Shown in pieces: positions 47,183 to 57,906 of a DNA stretch of 64,000 bases. The position numbers were made by a program, and so were the translations under genes. The stretch lies in contig JAHWDD010000001.1 in assembly GCA_023897205.1 (NCBI GenBank), positions 7,192,001 through 7,256,000 on the forward strand. The letters run 5' to 3'. Source of the stretch: Exophiala sp. HKRS030. Taxonomy: Eukaryota; Ascomycota; Eurotiomycetes; Chaetothyriales; Herpotrichiellaceae. Within the stretch, counting starts at the first letter, position 1. Each line of letters opens with the position of its first letter. The notes beneath the pieces are model-generated. The model worked only from the letters and a program-made list of their open reading frames with translations, ran no database searches and had not been told where the DNA came from.

Positions 47183-48325
47183 ATGATAGCCAAAGCGCCG
47201 TCAACAGGGCACATCGTGACGGACCGCGGCGGGATCATCGAGAACCGACACCTTGTGCACGTGGCGATTGTCGACTCACACGGTGACCTCCTCTATGCAA
47301 CCGGCGACCCAACACGATTGACACTCGCACGCTCCGCTGCAAAACCGGTCCAAGCGCTCGCGGTGCTGGAGACAGGCGGATGCGAGAAATTCGGCTTCGA
47401 CGATGCCGATCTCGCGCTCATGTGTGCCTCGCATAATAGCGAGACCAGACATATTGAGCGTGTGCGTGCCATGTTGGCCAAAGTCGGCGCGAAGGAGGAT
47501 GATCTGAGGTGTGGTGGCCATCCGGCGTTGTCGGAGCGGGTGAACCGCGAGTGGATCAAGGCTGACTATGTGCCGACGGCCGTGTGTAATAATTGCTCGG
47601 GGAAGCATGCGGGCATGTTTGCAGCAGCGAGCGCGTTGGGTGTCGGCGTTGAGGGCTATCATTTGCCTGCACATCCGGTGCAGAGGAAGGTGAGGCAGGT
47701 TATGGAGGAGCTGTGTGGCGTGGATGGTGTGGATGGGGATGAGCACTTGGTGAGATGGGCGGTTGACGGATGCAATCTGCCGGCGCCGGCGTGCTCGCTG
47801 GACGCTCTGGCAAGGATATACGCTTTCTTCGCGGCTTCGGTTGATTTTGAGGGTGGTGATGATAATCCTGAAGATCCTGACGCTGGAGGAAAGAACGCAT
47901 CGAACCTACGAAGGAGACAGGCGGCAGCCAGAGTCTTTTCCGCCATGGTACGGTACCCCGAGCTTGTCGGCGGCGAGGGACGATTCTGCACGGGATTAAT
48001 GAGGGCGTCCGACGGCGCGCTGATCGGCAAGGTCGGTGCTGATGGCTGCTATGCGATCGGCGTACGAGCCTCAGAGCAGACGAAACGTCTTGGTTCGGAT
48101 GGCGGGCTTGGAATCGCCGTCAAGATCGAGGATGGCAATATCGACATCCTGTATGCGGCGGTTGTGGAGATATTGATGCGTTTGAACATTGGAACGGCGA
48201 AGATGCGCGATGCTTTGTCTCCTTTTCATCGTCAAAAGACCCTCAATACCGCTGGTGTTCTCACGGGCGGTGTCACGTATGATTTTGATATTCGCGATAT
48301 GCAGAATTGTGTGAGGTTTGGTTAG
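47183..48325 (+). CDS. L-asparaginase II family (AnsA, thermolabile type)
   Basis: Hydrolyses L-asparagine to aspartate and ammonia; family of Rhizobium etli AnsA (Asparaginase_II, PF06089), distinct from classical type I/II asparaginases. Single exon, 380 residues, no signal peptide. Family blocks: DRGGIIENRHLVHVAIVDSH, LARSAAKPVQALAVLETGG, DADLALMCASHNSE, VCNNCSGKHAGM, AVDGCNLPAP, MVRYPELVGGEGRF and GKVGADGCYAIG. The Ser-Lys pair typical of the family is presumably within ARSAAK, with the Cys/Lys site in CNNCSGKH. An Asp/Gly/Asn-rich insert (about residues 225-245) interrupts the domain. Codon use is visibly more GC-rich than in the flanking genes, compatible with bacterial ancestry. The C-terminus ends shortly after DIRDMQNCVRFG. 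Confidence 0.9.
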   Translation: MIAKAPSTGHIVTDRGGIIENRHLVHVAIVDSHGDLLYATGDPTRLTLARSAAKPVQALAVLETGGCEKFGFDDADLALMCASHNSETRHIERVRAMLAKVGAKEDDLRCGGHPALSERVNREWIKADYVPTAVCNNCSGKHAGMFAAASALGVGVEGYHLPAHPVQRKVRQVMEELCGVDGVDGDEHLVRWAVDGCNLPAPACSLDALARIYAFFAASVDFEGGDDNPEDPDAGGKNASNLRRRQAAARVFSAMVRYPELVGGEGRFCTGLMRASDGALIGKVGADGCYAIGVRASEQTKRLGSDGGLGIAVKIEDGNIDILYAAVVEILMRLNIGTAKMRDALSPFHRQKTLNTAGVLTGGVTYDFDIRDMQNCVRFG

Positions 48326-48499
48326 TGACTCGGCTCTCCTCCGGACTGATTGCTTTTGACGTTCGTGTCAGGCAGGTATTGGAATAACTCACAGTGGTAT
48401 AAGAAGGTTTATTCATTAGAGGTTGAAATGCATGTCTATGGATAGAGGCGTTTGATCTCCTTCATCATAAATGTCGAATCAAATCATTATCTGCTCTCA

Positions 48500-51400
48500 T
48501 CACGTTGCAACAGGAGAATCTTTCGTTTCCTTCTGCTTCCTCAATTCTTCCTCCAACAGACTTTGCTTCTTAACATACTCGAGTACGATCTCTTCCTCCG
48601 TCTTTTGCTTTGTTAGCGTTTCCTGTCGTTGCTTTTCTTCCTCGGTTGAAGCCGTTATAGCACGCTTGAGTTCCGCATCATGCTCCTCATCGGGTTGAAC
48701 CTCGGTGGACGAAATAGCGGTGGCCACATTGCCACCACTTTTCAGTTGTGCTTCTCTCGCGTCAAGTTCTTTCTTTTTCAACTCGTTCTCGGTATGCAGT
48801 CTTTTGCTCTCCTCAATCACACTTTTGAAGTGCTCGTCATGGTCGGTATCGATACCTGAATCTTCATCATCGTGCCATTGTTCCGCGAGACGATCTGGCA
48901 GTGGCGGTGGTTGACCTCCCGTCTGCTTTTTGTAATCTTCCAAGCTTTCCGTAAGAACCCTTTCAAGCTCTTCATCATGGTCGGCCGGTATGGTTCCGGT
49001 TTGTTGTCCATGCTCAGCCTGGGCCTTCTTGTACTCCTGCAGACTTGCCCGTACAGCGGACTGGTAAGCATCATTTCCGTGATCATCTCCGTTATCGACT
49101 GATTGAAGTTCTCTCAGGCTTGCACGCAAAGCCCGCTCAATGACTGCATCCTCTTGAGGATTGCCTTTGCTAGTAGCCGTCACAGATTTTTGTATTGCTT
49201 CTTCGTAGTCCCGAGAAGATCTCCATTTGAAGCAGTCAACGATGAGCCAAAACTAGGTGTTGAATTCGTGTGCTTGAGATGATATGAAGTATCGTGATCG
49301 AACGGGCAGAACTTGCATCGGCTTTGGATTTTGCCACCCTTCTTCTTCTCTGCGCGTAAAATTTCTTTTTCACGACGGTGAAGTTCTTTCTCCTCTTTCT
49401 TGAGCGCCGCTTTCCTCTCTGCGAGAGCCTTTCGCTCATCCCAAGTGAGGTGTCTCGTGTTTTTGAAGCCGTGAACCAGCTCCACTGAATCGCTGTGCGT
49501 TCTGGTCAAGATATGACTCTCAATGACCTCTTTTCGCTCGTTTCCATAAAGCTTGCCTCCTTTTCTGGTTTCAAGTTTTGTGTCCTTCCAGGCGTTGACA
49601 ATTTGTTGTCGTTCTTCTGGCGTACTGGCTTTCCAATCTTCGAAGCCCTGTGCTGTGCGAGCTGCGATAATGTAATTTTGGACTGAACTGCCAAAGTGTT
49701 TGGCAACTTCAGCGTAGATGCCTTTAGCTGTATAGCCTGGTAATCCCCAGATGCCCGCGCCTGGCTTGAGAATCAAGCCTCCGAAACCTTTCGCCGCACC
49801 CTTTAAAAAGCCGGCAGCTCCCTCTTTCCTAGCACCAGCTAGTGGCTGAGTGACTAGCCCGGTGATACCGTCGTAGAAACCATAGCCAAATTCTTTTCCT
49901 GCTGCTTTGAAGCCGGATTGGATACCGGTTATCTTCTCACTTTTCCTGACAGTATCGTCACCATACAACTTGGGTGCGTTATGAAAGCCCTTGGCGAGCG
50001 ACAACGTGAAATCCATAGGTGACTTGACACCTGCAGACACAATCCGTCCGGCGGCTCTAGCACCACTTATCGCAGTCTCCAGAGTAATCTGACCAACTTC
50101 CTCCCTGGGCACATGTCGTCACGTCTTGGTGATTCCGTGCGGTGCCCCGATCTGGAGCCATGCCTCGAGTGACGACGATGGGGGCTTTGCTGACGAGTAG
50201 AGCCGTCCGAGGACAGAACAGAAGCTAGGGCGTTCGAACGGGGTTGTGTCGAAGGTGTCGAGCTGCCATCAGACGACGGTGATGCGACTCCTTCTGGAGA
50301 AGTCGTGCGCTCTATAGTAGCAGCAGTGGCATTCAAGTCTTGGGTAGACGGATGGTTTGAGGTCGACACTGGGGTTCCAGTTCCACTTCCACCGACTGAG
50401 TGCCTTTTCTCGTGAACCTCCTTTAATTCGGTAGTAGCTGTCCTCAAAGATTTAAGAATCTCAACTGGAAAGTCGGCAATGCCCATGGACAGATTCCCAA
50501 TTGTACCCATAAGTGCAGCAGCACCTCCAGATATAGGCTCCCACGGACCGTCTTCGGTTTCGTATTCTCGAGGTCGATATAGCTTTAGATCGGAAAAGTC
50601 AAGAAGACCTTCGGTGCCAAGAACTGTTGCTGCCAAAGTTGAAAGTCGAATGTCCGTTCTTTTAACCCGCCACACTGCGACTCTGGTAGGAATCAGGGAA
50701 CACCTGAGGTCTGAGAGGTGTAATTGTTTGTGGAATGATTGAGCACCAGCTTCCGTGCCATCCTCTGCTTTGATCTTCGCACTGAGCTCTTTGGCTCGTT
50801 CCAAAGACTCGGGCTTGAGGGCATTAAGAATCGATTCGGCAAGCTTATCTGCGGTGAGGTGTTTGTAAGCCACAGGAACTGGTCCTGCTCCGGCACGGGC
50901 GGTCATAGAACCCCAAAATGGCTGGTCTCCAAAGAATGGTACAACTACTGTTGGACGACCAGCCAATATACCTGCAGCTGTCGTGCCAGCTCCGCCATGA
51001 TGGACAACACAGGAAACGTGTTGGAAAAGCCAATCATGAGGAACATTCCCAAGCATGAAGACACCTTCGGGAATGCCTAGTTCGTCTGCACCAAGTCCGC
51101 CCCAGCCCTTAGAGACAAGAGCACGTTGCCCGGTCTTCTTAACCGCTTCAAAGATCATTTTCGTCATAGCATTTGGGTCATCTACCACAATAGATCCAAA
51201 GCCGATGTACACGGGTGGGGGACCGGCAGCCAAGTACTGCGCTAGATCATCTGCTGGGGTGTAGTTTGTCGATAGATTCAAGAAATAGAATCCAGATATA
51301 TCGATATAGTGACCCCAATCGGCGGGTTTGGGAATCAGGGCTGGTGACCAACAATATGTCCAGGGAATGCGGAGGCGACTGGCCATTCCAGGCGCCCACA

Positions 51401-52522
51401 TGATACTGATCGGTTCTAGGTTGAGGCTCCTTTCTCGAAACTTGTTGATCACGTCGCCCAAACCCTGCCAAGTCAGCATATCTACCAAGGCGTAGGTGAC
51501 GAAATTCGCCATGTTTGCATCTGTGTTAGAGGATATGATATTTGCAAGCGGATGCGGGAAGGATTGAGTAGGCGACCAGGGCATTGTGAACATCAGATGC
51601 AATGGAATACCCATCTTCTCCGCAATGTGAACATGGGCGAAACTTGGAGGATTCGCGATGATGGCGTCTGCAATAAATGGCCTCAATGACGGATCTGCGC
51701 TGAAATTAAGGTTGCTGTCGAAACTGCGGCTGTCAAAATTATCGTCGGAGGCTTGTACGCCTGTGCCGTCGCCAGCTTCGATACAGGATCTCCAGCAACC
51801 AGTGACTAGCTCGTAGATACCGGCTCTTCGCTTCCCAACATCACCACTTTTCAGCGACTCAAAACCGGGCATCAATCCGGGGTTCTTTACCATAAATGCC
51901 ATGAGCTCGGCGGGTCACCACCAATGCTGAAAAACTCCAGTCCATTCTCGGTGACGAACTGTTTGAAGGTGGGATGGGTAGCAATGCGAACCCGATGGCC
52001 ATAGCGATTCTTCAAAACTTGGCCTAGGGCAACAAAAGGTTGCACGTCGCCCCGACTCCCCACGATCTGGATGACAATATTCATGGGTGGTGGAGGTAGG
52101 CCATCGGTATCTCCCAGGCCTGCCGGAATTTCTGGTTCAGGAGCTTGTTTCTGTATTTCCAACTGCTTCCTCAACGCAGGGAGAAGGATATTGGAGAGTT
52201 TGCGGCTCCGTTGATTGATCTTGATGTTGACTCTGCCATCGCTTGCGACTTGAGCACCTGTATCTAAGCCATTTTGGCTAATATCTAACTTTCCATAGTC
52301 TGCACCATTGTAGGCCGGAGGAGGAACATCTTCGAGATGAGGTGCCGCACCTCCATGATGACGGGAATGATCGTCTTGAAGTTGAGATACTGGGACATCT
52401 TGGGATGTGACAGGCCCTTTTTGATCTTCTTGAGCAGCGGCTGCAGCAGCCTGTGCTTCGCGAACAATAATCTCTGGGATTGGAGGGGCCGACTGGTCGG
52501 CTGGAATGGACTCGGATGTCAT
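48500..52522 (-). CDS. UDP-glucose sterol 3-beta-glucosyltransferase (GT1) with C-terminal UIM-like array; three one-base frame breaks
   Basis: Transfers glucose to membrane sterols, UGT51/Atg26-like but without visible PH/GRAM domains. About 1341 residues if three missing bases are allowed (4023 bp present). N-terminus disordered, then the GT28-type domain: MNIVIQIVGSRGDVQPFVAL, GHRVRIATHPTFKQFV, FFSIGGDP, MVKNPGLMPG. The C-terminal donor site has YIGFGSIVVDDP, LGNVPHDWLFQHVSCVVHHG, HHGGAGTTAAGILAGRPTVV and PFFGDQPFWG. Next is a Ser-rich linker, then a region conserved in these fungal enzymes (SPMDFTLSLAKGFHNAPKLY, YGFYDGITGLVTQPL, HFGSSVQNYIIAARTAQGF), a CKFCPFDHDTSYH metal-like cluster, and five UIM-like helices (AVIERALRASL, QSAVRASLQEY, ERVLTESLEDY, KSVIEESKRL, LKRAITASTEE). 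Frame breaks: GGG 51912-51914, about 50105-50125, and TTTTT 49187-49191. Confidence 0.9.
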
Positions 52523-53611
52523 GATTCACGAGTGAAGAGGCATAGGCATAGGTATGCAACAGCGGTCTGCGATACAGGAATGATTGGAGCTCGAGGCAGG
52601 GAGAAGAACAAATCAGGTTCAGGATGGCCTTAGGCCAACACTGGCAATGGAGTGAGGGAGGCACTCTAATCTTGTCAAACAGAGGAGGAACTGAGATAAG
52701 CGGGATGACGACGGTGAAGGATGAGGTGGATGAAGACGTAGAACTGGATGGAGAATCATGTGTATATTTCACTAAGAAGGATCAAGATTGAGCTCGTGAT
52801 AGGATTGCTCGTCTATATGGGTGGCAGGCAGTAGATGATGGCATCATGGCGTGCAATCAAAAAGGTCGAGATGTGATCTAGAATGCCTTGGTTTGGTAAT
52901 GGATCTGGGATGTTTGTTGCGGCCGTGTTGGCTGCGGGTGACATGGTGCCCTTTGCCCCTCCGCCTAAATTGGAGATACTCCGGCCAATCCCCATGAGAT
53001 GGCTCCTTCCTCTGCAGACTTTAACCAGGTTAGTTAGTCAATTACCTAAGTTAGGTATTTACTTGCACTCTCGGGCTGCCTACAGCATTGTGAGGATTGA
53101 GACCACCCAGCTGTCGCCTGAAGCTGAGCACGTCTATGGCCATGTCTGCAGTTCAAGCAAGTCCAGGCCCCACGGCGCTTGCAGTCACGGTGGCCATACA
53201 TGGCGTGGCGTTGGTGCTTAGGGAAGTACAGAGTCGAGGCATGAACTCAGACTTTGGATCAAAACGACGCTAAAAGAAGCCCTTTCCATAAACAGACTAG
53301 TGTGGTCCAGCGCCAACGTCCACTCAGCATCACACTTTTCTCATCTAAGATTATTCATCACCACGCATGTGTAATTAAACATGAACCGCGGCCTCCTCGA
53401 CCCGTATCAAGAAGCACATCACGAAAAGAAAGGCTTTAACTTTCTGATGCTGAGGCAATTAGTGCATGTCATCTCTGCAAGGCTGCAGGCGCCGTCGGCC
53501 CTTGATTTGTCTTCTATTGTCAAATCCAAGGAACGAGGTATCAAAGTATCAAGCTGAGATAATCATATACTAAGGCCACTATCTGTGCCCCTGGAAACCT
53601 CTACCTTCCTA
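52523..53611. other. Intergenic, no gene recognised
   Basis: Promoter side of the sterol glucosyltransferase and 3' side of the deacetylase. Words such as TTAGTTAGTCAATTACCTAAGT lie at about 53030-53055. No gene supported. Confidence 0.45.
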
Positions 53612-54734
53612 TTATCGATGTTTCCAGCTGTGCGCTACGCTTTCCATCGTCTCAAATGTGATTTCACCCTCCGGTGCAGCGGCACTACGCTCCGCCAATT
53701 TCGAGATGAATCTGTCAATCATTCCAACGATATGAGCACGCCCTGCGCTTTCAGGGTGGAAGACCATCCTACAGTTGCCATTTGCATGCATCAGCTAATC
53801 AACTTCATATTTCGCCACATCAGCAGGACGTAAAACTCACGGGAATACTGATCCATATCCTTTTCCAGGTCCATGATCCAGCCAACTCTCATTTTCCCAG
53901 ATCCAATCAAATCGATCCCACCACATCTTCTCCACTAGATCGACCCCGACGTAGCCTTGCGTGTTTACCGAATAGGGATAGAACCCCAGCTGCTACTATC
54001 AATGCTCCGCTCAAATAATTCCGTGTAGAAAGCAAACATACCGGCGTCATATCTTCGCCGTACCAACTCGCTGGAATCTCGACCAGGGACCGATGGGCTT
54101 CTGCGGTTCCTGCCTCGGGTTGCTGCGGGAGAGGTGTTGGGATCATCCAAGTGCTGGCTGGTTTGTCATAGTTTGGGACATGTGGCGGGTCTCCTGGGAA
54201 GGGTTTGGGCAAAAAGTAAGGTAGGGAATCGTGCGCATTCATACTGGAATCATATAAGAAATCATGATCTTGAAGCAGTCGAACTGTTGTTTCGCGAATC
54301 TGGTACAAAGGAGCCCTGTAGCCAACGGGCCTCTTGCCATTCTGGAGTTTAGTCACTAGGTCAATACATTTCTCCAGAACATCCTTCTCCTGTTCCACCG
54401 TCATCGCGTAGGCTCCTTCGTGACTGTAGCCATGGAGTCCGATCTCAGCACCACTGTCCACTATCTCCTGTGCTTGGATTGGAAACGTTTCCAAGCTATG
54501 TCCAGGAATGAACCAACTCAATTTGTCGGAAATGCCATACTTCTTGAACAGTAGAAGGAGCCGACCTACTCCCACATTCGCCGAGAATATTCCTGCCGAG
54601 TAGTCTGCAAGTGTATTTGACGGGTCATGCCCAGTACCCAAGTACCCCGAAATCGCATCAAAGTCAACCGACAAGCATATGCGAAGACGTCGTCGTCCTT
54701 GGGGACCTTGCGAGGATGTGGCTGCTTCTGGCAT
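53612..54734 (-). CDS. Polysaccharide deacetylase family protein (NodB homology / PuuE-like)
   Basis: Metal-dependent deacetylase-fold enzyme, predicted cytosolic (no signal peptide). Acts on C-N bonds of N-acetyl groups or, in PuuE-like members, allantoin; the substrate is not settled here. Exons 54734-54042, 53989-53841 and 53768-53612 with GT-AG introns join in phase (EDMTP|LGFYPYS, GSVFP|MVFHPES), giving 332 residues with no frame break. Motifs: CLSVDFDAISGYLG with the metal/catalytic Asp pair, the HxxxH ligands in GLHGYSHEGAY, GYRAPLYQIRE, and DSSMNAHDSLPYF. C-terminal region has PASWYGEDMTP and WWDRFDWIWE. Divergent from RPS5 over 447 bp. Confidence 0.88.
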
Positions 54735-55181
54735 TGTTGATCAATGGTTCTTTAGTGATGTCTATCATGCACCACTACTGGTCAACCTGAGTTCATGACA
54801 TCCGACTTGAGTTAACTGTTCGAAAGTCAATGTGTAGAACCGGGGATGTGACATTTTTTTGGTTTCTGCCACTGGCGATTCGCACAATGTCGACACGGAG
54901 AACCCCGACCCAGTGATGATCATCTTTGCCCGTGAATGGAGCACGTGCGTGACATATCTGGCTTGCGTCTCACGTATCAAGGTTTCCAAGTAGCGGACCA
55001 AAAGTATGGAGTATTACCACCGAAGAACAATTAGCACGTGATGGGATCTTGGCACACCCTTGACCCGCAGAAGTCTTGGCTGCACTTGCACACCACACAA
55101 TTCTTACGAGACTTGGGTTGAATTTCCGCTACATTTGCGACATCTTTACACACGACTCAACACCACTCAAAACTCGTCAAG
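54735..55181. other. Divergent promoter region, deacetylase / RPS5
   Basis: 447 bp shared by a ribosomal protein gene (+) and a deacetylase gene (-). Two CACGTG-containing words lie near 54943 and 55035 (GCACGTGCGTG, GCACGTGATG). Confidence 0.45.
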
Positions 55182-55946
55182 ATGTCCGACAACGGCGAGG
55201 TCGAAGTCGACAGCCCAGTCTCTGGCTACTCCGTTCTTCCCAAGGACATTACTGCCGAGCAGGGCAGCATCAAACTCTTCAACAAATGGAGCTACGAAGA
55301 TGTTGAAATCCGAGACATCTCCCTCACGTACGATCTTGTCGAGAACAATTCTTAGGAACCTCATCGCTAATTTGATAACCAGCGACTACATCCAAATCAG
55401 ATCACCCGTCTATCTTCCTCACTCCGCCGGTCGATACGCCGCAAAGCGATTCCGAAAGGCACAATGCCCGATCATCGAAAGATTGACCAACTCACTCATG
55501 ATGAACGGTCGAAACAACGGCAAGAAGCTGATGGCAATCCGAAGTGTCGCTCATTCATTTGAGATCGTAGGTTTAATCTAATGACAAACGGAGCAGAGGA
55601 AGCCAGTTCTGACAAGTACATATTTTAGATTCACATTATGACCGACCAAAACCCCATTCAAATCGCCGTGGACGCTATCGTGAACTGCGGACCCCGTGAA
55701 GATAGTACCAGAATCGGAAGCGCGGGTACCGTTCGAAGACAAGCTGTCGATGTTTCTCCTCTACGACGTGTCAACCAAGCCATCGCTCTGCTCACCATCG
55801 GTGCTCGTGAAGCCGCCTTCCGAAACGTCAAGAGCATTGCCGAATGCCTTGCTGAGGAGTTGATCAACGCCGCCAAGGGAAGCAGCAACTCCTACGCCAT
55901 CAAGAAGAAGGACGAGTTGGAGCGTGTCGCAAAGAGCAATCGGTAG
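55182..55946 (+). CDS. RPS5: 40S ribosomal protein S5 (uS7)
   Basis: Essential 40S head protein contacting mRNA and E-site tRNA. Exons 55182-55327, 55383-55566 and 55629-55946 with GT-AG introns give 215 residues in a single open frame. Start [12 protein letters not shown] fits a rapidly evolving N-terminus; conserved blocks are [156 protein letters not shown] and the terminal [17 protein letters not shown]. This matches the universal uS7 pattern. Confidence 0.97.
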
Positions 55947-56732
55947 AGGCTGTACTTACCTGGTCGTGGCTTTTGGGCGAGGATTTTATGGGGAGATTTG
56001 TGCTACTACTCCGTCTCTGCAATATCCCGATTTTTACTGATCGTGGCATTATCAAGATGGAGGGTACTGGTCAGATTACGTACCAGATACTCACAGTCTC
56101 GGTGAACATTCTCACTCAGTACTAGGATGTGCTGATGTGCACCAAAAAATTGAAATTTAGCACAAATTTCTTCTGCAGCTGTTTCACGCCTTTTCTGAAT
56201 CTACTTTCTGTGTTTTGTTCCTATTTGTTTTCAACAAGGCCTGTGCTTCCTGTTTTGGACACTTTCCGATCGCAAGGTACGTGGCTAAAGAGGGAACTCC
56301 CAATACCAACCGTAGCGAGAAGATCCGACCATCCTTAACACCAAGCTTGCTACCGGAGACTCGAGCATACTACTGACTGGCCAGACATACGCACAGGCTG
56401 CGGACTGATTCTATCCCAACCAAGTCTTATGTAAGAATGTGTCTCTCTGCCTTTGCGGTTGCTCCTCCCAGAAGTACCTAGGCTCCAAATTACCTGATCA
56501 ACATCACCTGCCTTTACGACAAGAATAGGATTGGTCCACCTGCCACAGCTGAACTTCGCCTGGCGCCATCAACTCGCTAGCTGGTTATGCTAGCCTTGTT
56601 GGCTATCTCTATTCTTCCGCGATTCAGCAGATGAATCTGCGATGTGGCCATCAAGGCTGGCAGCAAATGTTTTGGCTGTACAATGGCTGCACTTCTCTCC
56701 CCGTCACTAAGCACCTGCTAACAACTTATTCC
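55947..56732. other. Intergenic, no gene recognised
   Basis: 3' flank of RPS5 and of the small membrane protein; nothing coding seen. Confidence 0.45.
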
Positions 56733-56957
56733 TCAATATTGCTCATGTTGCCTATTCCCCCTTGCGTCCAACATCGCAGCCATCTTGGTCCTGTCCCGAA
56801 CCTCCCTCTGGTAGTCCATCTGTGGCTGAGACTTGACATTGAAATTAACCTCTGACGTTTTGTAGAACAATCTGTTGATGGCAAATCCCATGCACACCGC
56901 ACCGGCTGCCCCGAGGATGACGAAGAGAATGATGATGCTATCCGGTATCGACATCAC
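56733..56957 (-). CDS. Small single-pass membrane protein
   Basis: 74 residues. MMSIPDSIIILFVILGAAGA opens a transmembrane helix (about residues 6-28, ending CMGFAINRLFY). A polar tail follows: NFNVKSQPQMDYQREVRDR then KMAAMLDARGNRQHEQY. The layout (very short N-terminus, one Gly/Ala-rich helix, charged tail containing YQREVRDR) resembles short membrane proteins frequently annotated in filamentous fungi, but I cannot name a function. Either of the two first methionines may start it. A spliced extension downstream cannot be excluded. Confidence 0.55.
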   Translation of the reverse strand: MMSIPDSIIILFVILGAAGAVCMGFAINRLFYKTSEVNFNVKSQPQMDYQREVRDRTKMAAMLDARGNRQHEQY

Positions 56958-57906
56958 GGTTGAATCCTGCTCGAATGTCGAAACTTGGTTGATGAGATCG
57001 CTTGCAGATCGATAACGAACTGGTACTGCTTGCTCTTGTCGCCGTGCTAGTATAGAATAGGGGAGAGTACAGGTTTGCCAAAGATCAATGTGTTGATGGC
57101 ACGAGTCTGATGTGCGCGATCGTATAGGAAGACGTGTTCAAGGGGTGAGGAGCAATATATACACAAGAAAAGCGCTCCCTTGGGACTTTGCTCTACATGT
57201 ACCTTCTGAGAAAGTGTCATTTCTTCACTTACATGCCTGTCGACCAGCGCAAATAGGATGTGATAGTTGGACACCTGGACACCCATAGTCCTTGCCATTC
57301 ACCGGAAATCCAAGACTCTAGGTTTCAGACCAGTGGGTCTTTCATGACTATAAAATGGTCAAGGCGTTCTCTGTTGATGTGGAAGAGTCTGAGACTCTGG
57401 AGATACGGCTGTGTCTATACTATTGTCTTGGAGATAATGACGGGAAGTCGGTGGGTATACGCCGAAGAGGACGTTATGCTATACTCAAATGGGCAACCAA
57501 CACGACAGAACCAATGATCATGATCAAGCAACAATTGATGGACCCACTATTCAGGGATTCAGTTGCATCCCGCAGACAAGCCTGATCGAAATACCAGAGA
57601 ACGACTTTGATGAAATTCTTTGTGCGATACAAAACCAGCTACCTAATTTCTCGATCTGCCAATTTCCAACAACAAAATCCCCATAGGTTCAGCGCGCTGC
57701 AGTGCCATTGCCGATCCGAACAAGACATATGATTGACCCTGGCGCGCTAAAGCTGAATTGTAGCGCCTCAACCTCATTGAGACTACGAATCATTTCTGGG
57801 CAGACGCATTTTTGGGCCTCCCGCCTCGTCCCCTAAATCAAACAGCGATTGTTCAAGCAAGCGCAGCTAGACCGCTCGGCCCACCAGCGAGCCGTGTGCG
57901 CTTTAG
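56958..57906. other. Intergenic, one doubtful short coding-like stretch
   Basis: Spacer between the small membrane protein (-) and the C6 regulator (+). A plus-strand frame at 57355-57585 reads FSVDVEESETLEIRLCLYYC and GIRRRGRYAILKWATNT, then shifts frame near 57540; it is not supported as a gene. Confidence 0.4.

Noticed and set aside
47276..47746. 156-codon minus-strand open frame over the asparaginase gene
   Set aside because: A by-product of GC-rich coding sequence on the other strand.
57355..57690. Plus-strand coding-like stretch (FSVDVEESETLEIRLCLYYC, then IQGFSCIPQTSLIEIPENDF)
   Set aside because: Two short pieces in different frames without a splice signal, start context or recognised family; kept only as a note.
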